Source: Glandiceps talaboti
Lineage: Eukaryota > Hemichordata > Enteropneusta > Spengelidae
Assembly (NCBI RefSeq): GCF_964340395.1
Contig: NC_135550.1
Coordinates: forward strand, 21,601,676-21,665,675
Direction: 5' to 3'
DNA: 64,000 nucleotides
Shown one piece after another: positions 38,601-47,401 of this stretch (the first letter of the stretch is position 1; every line of letters begins with the position of its first letter). The notes under the pieces were generated by a model. The model saw only the letters and a list, made by a program, of their open reading frames with translations, searched no databases and was not told where the DNA came from. A program made the translations under genes and the position numbers.

Positions 38601-41600
38601 TAAAAAATAAGTAAGCTAAAAAATCTTGGAAAAAACAAAAATCACACACAAAAAAGAAAACATAAAAAAAAACCTACCATAAATGGTAATTTACCTTGAT
38701 TTTTCTAAAAGTTGTTAGCCTGTATAACAGCAATGATAAGGTGTAGTTTGTACAGAAATATTTTGAGATTTGATATTTTTTTTGAAACATTTTGAAAAGA
38801 CCCCAATCACATATTCATGGTGATTCCTTTGTTTTTTCCTACCCTTTATCTTTGACAGTGTTAGCAGCTTCTGTACACTGTTCAAGGAAATACTGTATTC
38901 CATCATGTAGATAGGTGATAGCCTCCTTACTTCTACTACCAGCACCACTAGGCTGAGTAGCAAGGGCCAGTCCAAGGTAGAACCTAAATAGAAAATGATA
39001 ATATCATTACCAGATACCTTTACAAGGCACATAGAACATGGCAAATTAAGCTGTATTTGTTCAAGATAATTTTTTTCTATTTCTGAATAAATCAAACCTT
39101 GACCTATTGAGATGAACAACTTTTTATAACTGGTTACAATAACACTAAATTTGGCTGAAGTACACAAGTCTAGATTTGTCAAAGAATTTTTACTGTAAAT
39201 GAACAAACACAGATATTACATCCAAACTAACACATTTGACACATTTCCTCTCTATAAAATGAGTCTATATATTACCAAGTTACCTTGCAATTGGCATAGT
39301 CGGTTTGAGTCCAACTGCTACCTCTAGACGCTGTACAGCATCCTGTGATTTGCCCTGTAGTATCAACAATCTACCAGCATTGATGTTATACACTGCATTA
39401 TTCTGACTTAGTGAGACTGCATCCATGAATTTCAGGTAGGCCTGACCTAGAGGAGTCTCTTCATTGGATGCTGCCTGTGCTGCTTTACCATCCTGTGATA
39501 ATGTAGATAATAAGATATAAAGTTCTACACTAAAACTGGAAGCTTTTAGTTTTACTGAATTCTTCTCTCACAAGTAGTAGATATCATGTTATACATTGGG
39601 TCGACTCTTCAGATTGCAATATACAAGATACTCATCTGTGTTGCTTATTTAGATTTGATTTACCAGTTTTGCCTGGTTATAGTATAAAAAATAAGATACA
39701 TTTGTATTGACCTATGTTGCCTGATTAAATTTCAATAGTTAAGATATTTAGTATTGCTTGTTTAGTTCAAATTGTAAGATATTTACCTGTGCTGCCTGGT
39801 TAAATTTCAATAGTTAGAATATTTTTTTGGTTCAAAGTCTAAGATATTTACCTGTGTTGCCTGCTTAGACTTCAGAGCATATAATGCTTGTACGTAGTCT
39901 GCCTTTGAGGATTGTCCAGTATCTTTCAAGTATCTGTACTCTTCATCAATGGCTTGTAGTATCCGTGACAACGGTGCGTTTGCTCCTACTCCTTTCTGTT
40001 GACATAGTGCCCTGATGTCCTCTTCCTCTGTACTTTCATGTGACTTGCCACCACCACCTATGGCCAATGCTGCAAAACTGTCTTCCATGTCCTATGGGTG
40101 GAAGACGAATTATTTCTATCATGTATTGCTGTCAGTCAAACAGGTTTTACATGCTTACTTTCTTCTACTACATTTTAGGTGTTTTTTATACTTTTTCATT
40201 TAATATCATTTCAATGATCATAGATATTGAGCAAGCTAGTGTTTATTTCTTATTCTCATATCAGCAGGAAACTTACATCAATTATCATTTTTTGTGATGC
40301 AAGGTCTAAGTTTAAAGTTATCACAGTAACATACACATCATCATGAAGGAATTCAAAATAGCTACACAAAAAAGCAGTTTGAAGAAAAGAAAATGGTAAG
40401 AAAAGTAAGACTCACATCTTTGTCTTTCTTTAAGCCATACATATCTGCTGCATAGTACTGTTCTTCTAATACCAAACCTAGTTGGTAGTGTAAATCAGCC
40501 TGCTTGTTTTTACACTTGATAGCACTGGCTAGTTGATAGGAGGCATTGTTCAAATAGTCTAACGGAGACTGACCATCTTCAAATGTACCAGCCTTTCCTG
40601 AAATCAAAACAAATAATAACTATGATAAAAAGAGATGTATAATAAAGCCAACAGAAATGTGTTACTGATCATGCCCTTGTATCTTACACTGATTAATTTT
40701 GTCACCTAATTGACAAATTTTTTCTACCTTTTTCTGGTCACTAGTCTCATGTTAACTTTTAAGTATAGTTTTGCTAGAAGACCAATTACATTGCAGACCA
40801 TTACACTACTAATAGAAAGAGTAGCATGGGAATATGAGTGGTAGGAGAGAGAACATTTGTAGATCAGTGTCTGCTCATTGTGGACAATACAAATCAGGTC
40901 TATGCTAGGGAGTCTAAGTTACTAGGCCTATTAATTCCTACACCTAAGTTAGGGGTAGGAATAGAGTTAGACTCCCTAGCATAAACCTGATTTGTGTCAA
41001 ACATTAACATATTAAAACTAAACTCCCTAGTTTTAATACAAATGTGTATTCTATGTATTGTACAATTGCTCCACTCTCCTATATGCTTACCCTAAATATA
41101 TGTGGTTATCAGTTTAATAAAAAGTTTTTCAATGTCATCTTAAATCTTTCATTGCCTCCATAGCTGCCAAAAAGGGAGAGGCCATAGAAATGGTCACAAC
41201 TTGTTCACCCCATTGCTTAAAAAATTCTGACAAAACTGTAGTGCTACCACTCACCATGTGTTGGCAAATTCTGCTTATACAGTTTCAGTTGTTTCTGTGA
41301 ATTCTGTACAAGTTTGTCCACATTGGTCTCATCAAGGACTTGTTGCATTTTTTTCTCCCAATTTCTTACCTGATATTGATAACATAAAAAATAACAAATC
41401 ATGGATTTCTTTATGACTGTTGACATCATGTATAACATTTGTTTAAACTTCTTTCTGATGCCTAGCAATATTACAAGTTTAGGGTTCAATGCAAACTTTT
41501 TGTAGCAGTTGTACTTTTGTAATTTCCTCAATCAATACTTTCATATATGTCACGTACCAAGCCTTTTTGTCAGATTCTAGTATATCAAAACACCAGAGTT

Positions 41601-44600
41601 TTATTAGTAGACAACACAGTATGGATAGATGCTAAGATAATCAGATGATTTGCTTAGTTCACCCATGCTTCGGTTATCTTACAAGGAATGTGTGTTTGGC
41701 ATCTTTGTTTGTATGTATGCTTACATAGGGTAGCTTACCTGGACTGTGTGTTTGGCATCTTTGTTCGTATGTTTTGCTGTACAGAGTGTAGCCTTATGCC
41801 ATTCCAGTTCTCCTTTAGCAACCTTTCTACTACAATCAGAACACGATTCCCCTCCCTCCTGGTAAAGAACACAAAAATGAGATTATATGATTTAGAATAA
41901 TTACCACGGCATTAAAATGATGCATCTTTGTAGATTTACAGAATAGATTAATTTCTTTCATGCCTATAAAAGTGCACGCATGCATACACACACGCATACA
42001 CGCACACACTAAATATGTCCATTATTATGGGTATTTCCTCAAAACTAACTGATGTGAATTTAAATTTCATATCTACTATATATTTCATTGTTAATATAAC
42101 TGACAAATATAAACACTTCAATTACAGTCACTTGTTCAGTCATTGTATTCCCTCACCTCCAAGTCCAATTTTGGCTTGTGAGTGCTCTCCTTAATATGTG
42201 TTCCAAGTTCACTGTACTTCACCTTGTTGTCGGCACCTACACAAGTATAAACATACAGCAATGTATACATGATTATTGGCAGATTACAACAGACTATTCT
42301 GACATAATTATTGTGTCAAATTACAAATAGACCAGTAAAATATTCATGATCCGACAGAAAAGCATTGCAGTATTTATTCACCCTTATAACATGTCTGTCT
42401 CCATTCTGGTGACTTTATATATCTAGTCACATTGCAGACTTACAACAGAGTACATGTATTACTCTTCCACATACAAACAGTTGCTAGGTGATACCAACCT
42501 GCATATGTATATACACTATGTACCATAGCTGCTGACATATCTTTGTCCATACCAATCTCTGGTTGTTTCCAGTCAGAGACTAATGGTGTCTCATCTATGG
42601 GATCAAACTTTGATGTTCTTGTCAATTCATTGATACAGGGATAGCAAAACACATGTTTAGGATCTGATTCTTTGATGCTGACTGGACAGTGTAGGGATCC
42701 AAGACAGATGGGACATTCATACTTCATGGCTTGTTTAGTATCCACAAAACGTACAGCTCTTGTTAGCTGTTTTCTAACCACTGAAACAGTGTACACCTAT
42801 TGGTAGTAAGAGAGAAACAATACTTTCTCATAACAGACTGACAGCAAAATACCACAATCGTGTTAGATTTAGTAGGTTTACAGAATAAAGTTATCTTCCA
42901 TGATGATACCAACAAATATTTTCATATGCCCACTGCATATATATCTATGCATACACATACGTGTTTGCATGTTTGAGTATTTCATATTTCATATTGCATC
43001 GTTTTTGGACATTTTGTTGTATCTCATTGACTCATATACTGGTAAAATATTCAACCAGTTTTCAACACTACACATTTGTATGTAACAGCAATTTGCTGCA
43101 TTGTACATGTATGGTTCTGATTTCAGCACTACAACTTACAAATAGTACCAGTACAGTACACATATTAAACAGTGACAACTTTATACTAAATATATGAAAA
43201 CAATGGAAGTTACCTTGACTGAGGTCATTGATAACATATCATACCTGTGTATTGGATCCATCAGCTGACTTGACAGACACATCAATGCAGGTTTCACCTA
43301 CATTCAAAGAAATAGCCGTACCGGGGTCCCCGCCAGAGACTTTGACTTCATTCTTCTTATCAGGTACTGTTGGTTTCACAGTTACACTACTAAGATGAAA
43401 TGGTACAAAACCTGAAAAAATTCAAACCACAAACAGAGTTGAGTTTCTTGTCTATATTATCAGATACACTAACAACAGCTGTAACACGGAATGTACGTGA
43501 CCATTAGATCTGTGAAATCATGAAGCATATTTCTGTCTTAAATTATCCCATCGCATCTGGACATCACACATTTGAGCTTGGACATAGAGGACATGGGTAG
43601 ACAGAGTGGTGCATGTTCTGCTGGTCCAATACATGTATCACTTTTTGAGTACATTTTTTACATTTTGGACCATAGGATTTTATATTTCCTATCAATGTTT
43701 ATAGGAACTGTATAACGAAATAATGATATGCCAAAGGACATCTCCATGCCATAATTTGCTAAACTATATATTCATCTTCATGTCAAAAAGTAACAAAAAT
43801 GAGTGACTGTGATATTTTACTAAATGTTAGCCATGCTTGGAGTCTGTACTAATTATGTGTCCCCTTCTCATCAAAACCTCTCAACCAACTATGAGTAAAT
43901 GAGTTTTTATACTTTATACAATGGCAAACTCTGGGTCTAACACACCCTCTGACAATACTTACAAGTGTAATTGAGAGTGTCCATGGCAAACTCTGGGTCT
44001 AACACACCCTCTGACAACTGTAATCCAATTAATGATGCATCTTTGGATGACAATCGTTTGGCATTGATGATATAAAATTTAGTGGTGCCATCTTCTGAAG
44101 TGACTTCAATCTTGATAACAGTAACATCACCTTCTTTCAGTGGAATACTCTTACTGCCACCACTACCCTGTAAACATAAATGAAACAATCTTACTGCCAA
44201 CACTAACCTCTGATAATGGAATGCTCTTGCTGCCACTACTACCCTATAAATATAATGGTATGATCTTACTGCAGCAACCATACCCTGTTAATATCATGGA
44301 ATACTCTTACTGCAACCACTAACCAGTAAATATAATGGAATGTTCCACAGACTAGGAAGCTTCTTGTAAATACATGTATGTATACAAGTTACAACCATGT
44401 AAAGTTGTATTAAAAGTGACAAGAGTTTTTATGAGTTTTTTTTAGAAGTTTCTATCTACAAGAAATTTGAAAATGATGTGTACATTGCATTCAGTTTTAC
44501 ATAATCACTGAGATGCAACAAAAGGGATATTTTCAAAATACTTGAACAACTGAGGAAATGGTTGATCCCAGCAATTACATGTCACTTTCTGTTGAGCCTA

Positions 44601-45740
44601 TGTTGAGCCTATATAATTACAGATATATCCCTGTTCGGTGCAAATTGCAGCTATGCACACTGTTTTCTATCCTTTCCACATGACTGACTCAAGAAGGACA
44701 TGCTGCAAAAAAAATTTAATTAACAAAAATTGAAAATATAAATATGGAAAGCGCAAAAATAAAGTCATAACTTGCATAGAATGGAAAGCTCTTACAGTCA
44801 TACTATACTACCAGTATATACCTCAATAAGATCTTTGCCAGTTGAAATGTGTATGTAATGAAATTGAGTGAAAAGATTAGAGGGTTGAGAATAATAAATC
44901 TGGTTGAACATAAACATGACCTCGAAAGTTAGATGGTAACCTTATAGGTGGCTGTCAGGCTGTATAATGGGACAAGGGCCATGTTTCATTTCATGAACTA
45001 CTGAAAAATTAGTGAGTAAACGTACATTTTAAACTAAAAAGCTGAAAAGACACAAAACGATCAGATTCATAGTTAAGTTTATTGGATATAAAACCAGACG
45101 GGGGGGGAGGGGATGGGGGGGGGGCAAAACACTGGAAGAAGATAGTGGATAGAGACTCCAACCACTTGTTGATAATGAGAATGATCAGAAATTCATAATA
45201 CTACACTAAAATATATGTAGTGGTCGAAATCTAAGATAGTTAATTTAAAATTAAAAAACGTGAAATTCGCTATATCATATGGCCGAGATGGGAGGGGGTG
45301 CTATTAATCTATGCCCCCCCCCCCCCCCCCCCCCCCATATTCAAGTACGCAAGTGTCAGGACACTGAAGCCCCTACCATCAGTTCTAATTCTGACAGTGA
45401 CTGCAAAGATGGCCAAGAATCCACGCTTTTCTGTTTTCATGTCTCTGGGAAATGTCATACGTACGAATTTTAGGTTGCTGTACATGTACACACGTACACA
45501 CAGTGTGTACAGACTACACACTGTGTGTGCAAAGTTATCAAACATCGACCCCAAACACGAATTGCGAAGTAAACTTACCACAATCTGATAGGAGGCACCA
45601 CTATCACTGGTCATACAGGTAAAATTGACCTTTTCGACATTGCTGGCGACGGTTATACCGTATTCTGTGACATTCTTGTTGAATTTTGGCGTCAAAGTGC
45701 CCGGAGACACTTTAAGCTGAGAAAGATCAGCGTCGTCCAT
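32696..45740 (-). CDS. Cadherin-like beta-sandwich / RING-like / TPR multidomain protein, unnamed
   Basis: Twenty exons with consistent phases, 5' to 3' on the minus strand: 45740-45579, 44167-43963, 43411-43245, 42796-42499, 42236-42157, 41858-41739, 41369-41255, 40597-40416, 40091-39852, 39492-39284, 38983-38843, 38463-38326, 37855-37630, 36195-35991, 35675-35508, 35000-34800, 34295-34117, 33949-33730, 33332-33300, 32835-32696; 1142 codons. Residues 6-178 form two cadherin-like beta-sandwich modules (LSQLKVSPGTLTPKF, then LIGLQLSEGVLDPEF), a fold common in bacterial surface proteins. Residues 206-250 are RING/U-box-like (CPIC...CPV...HVFCYPC, ending FDPIDETPL instead of a second CPxC). C310, C313, H326 and C331 could bind a second zinc. 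From about 383 helical TPR-like repeats follow, interrupted at 860-935 by an RGG/Ala-rich linker. The ATG has a good context (aagATGG). A ubiquitin-ligase or scaffold role is only a guess. Confidence 0.85.
33300..33332 (-). other. 33-nt penultimate exon, possibly a newly born exon
   Basis: The acceptor tttgcccag and donor gtaagt are both good. Phase is 1 on both sides, so inclusion or skipping keeps frame. It encodes ESMYVGRVMGLG, whose end repeats the end of the previous exon (AWGRVMGIG). This suggests it is a copy of that exon's 3' edge that acquired an acceptor. Whether it is constitutive or alternative cannot be told from DNA alone. Confidence 0.55.
33475..33768 (-). repeat. 42-bp array of exon 3' edge plus donor (seven units)
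   Basis: Donor GT dinucleotides lie at plus positions 33728 (the real donor), 33686, 33644, 33602, 33560, 33515 and 33475. Each unit holds catggggtagagttatgg, then gcatag|gtaag. The first five units are exactly 42 bp apart, so unspliced read-through stays in frame as repeats of AWGRVMGIGKCDFI. Confidence 0.95.
36195..37380 (-). repeat. 61-bp array of exon 5' edge plus acceptor (about 19 units)
   Basis: On the minus strand each unit reads acctgtgagacaggggtg, then about 30 bp, then tctactttacag. The real exon (start 36195) is itself the last unit, because its first 55 bp are the repeat. Units are 61 bp apart in most of the array, with occasional short ones near 37040-37130. Nearly every unit ends in a usable tttacag. 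Confidence 0.95.
38254..38326 (-). tRNA. tRNA-like sequence at the splice donor (tRNA-derived SINE head or pseudo-tRNA)
   Basis: On the minus strand the first 70 bp of the intron fold as a near cloverleaf. D stem is GTTC/GAGC around agctggtta, anticodon stem is TCTGA/TTAGG with loop CTAGTGC (anticodon AGT, Thr), and T stem is GTGGG/CCTAC with loop TTAAATT. The acceptor stem is mostly wobble pairs and overlaps the exon junction. One extra base precedes the anticodon stem. It resembles a decayed tRNA-derived repeat more than a functional tRNA. Confidence 0.45.
39625..39865 (-). repeat. Tandem copies of the exon 40091-39852 donor edge (about 65 bp)
   Basis: The real donor reads caggcaacacag|gtaaatatc. 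A copy at about 39775-39839 preserves it as caggcagcacag|gtaaatatc. Another at 39710-39774 reads caggcaacatag|gtcaata, and weaker copies lie at 39625-39709. All are in the intron after the exon. Confidence 0.75.
40889..40995. repeat. Nested foldback element in an intron
   Basis: The outer arms 40889-40917 and 40967-40995 (29 bp) are reverse complements with one mismatch. Between them 40934-40945 and 40951-40962 form a second stem (attcctac with gtaggaat). No flanking target duplication was seen. Confidence 0.8.
41684..41775 (-). repeat. Two-copy duplication of the exon 41858-41739 donor edge
   Basis: The block tgtgtgtttggcatctttgt occurs at 41690 (intron) and 41746 (exon end), about 56 bp apart. 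Both are flanked on the left by a ctta(c) donor context, so the duplicated unit spans the junction. Confidence 0.8.
43922..44015 (-). repeat. Duplicated 3' part of exon 44167-43963
   Basis: The block ggcaaactctgggtctaaca and its continuation (33 bp) is present in the exon at 43983-44015 and again 61 bp downstream in the intron at 43922-43954, immediately after the donor. Confidence 0.9.
44140..44340 (-). repeat. Five-unit array of exon 44167-43963 acceptor edge (38-41 bp)
   Basis: The real junction is ttacag|ggtagtggtggcag. Upstream on the minus strand, copies read ttatag|ggtagtagtggcag and ttaacag|ggtatggttgctg, with others less intact. Three of four extra copies retain an AG where the acceptor would be. 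Confidence 0.85.
45313..45336. repeat. Long poly-C tract in intron 1 of the TPR gene
   Basis: An uninterrupted C run of over 20 bases, with G-rich tracts also at about 45100-45123. It is a slippage-prone homopolymer and a potential G-quadruplex on the minus strand. Confidence 0.95.
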
Positions 45741-46249
45741 CTTTGATAATGCGCATGTACGGGGTAGCCACTACAAACATCCTATTACAAATAATTATCT
45801 GGCTTAAATATGACCATTTAGAGATGCCTTGGGGAGCGTTTTATCATAAAAAACACCAAATATCAGTTTGCACGACCAATCTAAATGTAAAACTGCCAAT
45901 ACATCACTAATACATCCTTGACCATGGTAAAATACATATATTTTTCAATGGCGAGTAAAAGTATATGATGTGGTACCCCGAGGAGGCGACGGCTTTTAGC
46001 GTCCTGGATTCAGACCGTCTAGCTTACTGAAAATGAAGTTCTCAGACCCTCTAGGGTTGTGTTCAACTGTTATGTTCTTGCTTTGACAGCTCCCAGACAA
46101 TATCTTTCAGCACTGTATTCATTTAATATATCATTTTAATCTAGTTAATACAGATGTACACATAATTAATTATATGCTCACATACATGCACACATTCCCA
46201 AAAACACACACACATATGTAAACATTAATTCTTTATTGTGAGTTCACAT

Positions 46250-46276
46250 TGGTTGATTGATTGGTTGATTGATTGG

Positions 46277-46308
<32 letters not shown>
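46250..46308. repeat. (TTGA)n microsatellite
   Basis: Repeats of ttga/ttgg run for about 58 bp. Confidence 0.95.
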
Positions 46309-46515
46309 CTGCAGACTATTGTGTAATCCAAAAGAAAATCACTTCATTTCTTTCACATAAAGTTAAAGTTCAAAAAGCCCAAACTGTTGTTCTCACTAAA
46401 GAAAGGGGAAAAAACAAGACAGAAATGTACAGTGATGTATTCTATACTAAAGATCAACATTTCTTATATTTTATATACCTAATTTCCTTTTTTTTTCAGA
46501 AAAGGTACACATCAC

Positions 46516-46638
<123 letters not shown>

Positions 46639-46839
46639 CAAAATCAACATTTTCTTGTTGGAGTGTTGGATTGGTAGAAAACAGAGACATACCTTGAGGA
46701 CACAACTATAAATTGTTTGCACTAAATATTGAACATCCACACAATATCAACAACACTAATGACTACTGTGAACATATCAATTGAATGATAAAACTGATAC
46801 ATATATTAAGACACTTCTTTTCTTAGACTATAGAAAAAA

Positions 46840-47390
46840 ATGAAAAAGATAATTCAATTTTTCAAATTATACAAAGCTAGTATATACATGTATTACTTTT
46901 TACAACTATTATCCAAATTTATACATTCCTGAATTCTTCCATAAAGTGAAAGAAGTGAGTAATTTGATAACTGAAAAGTTTCTGAAAAGGGTCGTTCAAC
47001 TTCTTAAAATATTCAAAGGTACTACTGTAAGTAGTACTTTTTACAACTTCCATCAGAATTTCTTCATTCTTGGATTCTTCTGGAGTGAAAAAAGTGAACA
47101 ATTTAAAAGTTACTGAAAAAAATTATTCAACTTCTCAAAACAGTGAGTCAAAGCTAGTACTGAAGTTAGAACTTTTTATAAATTTTATCACAATTTCTTC
47201 TTTCTTCAATTCTTTCACAAAGTGAAAAAAGTTCATAGTTCATTAGTTTTTTGAAAAAGGTAATTCAGCATCTTAAAACACTCAAAGTTAGTAGCTACTA
47301 GTATTACTTTTTTTTTTTTTTTACAAATTCCATCAATTCATTCTTTATTTCTTTCATAGAGTGAATACTAAATGACTGTCCTCACGTTGT
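46840..47390 (-). repeat. Four-copy tandem repeat (about 140 bp) just downstream of a zinc-finger CDS
   Basis: Diverged copies of a unit running from tttttacaac through cttctttcnnnaagtga and gaaaaa start near 46899, 47038, 47173 and 47320. It begins within 15 bp of the zinc-finger stop codon, so it probably forms the 3'UTR of that transcript. A reverse-strand AATAAA lies at 47344-47349. Confidence 0.65.
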
Positions 47391-47401
47391 CATTCCTCTA
47401 A

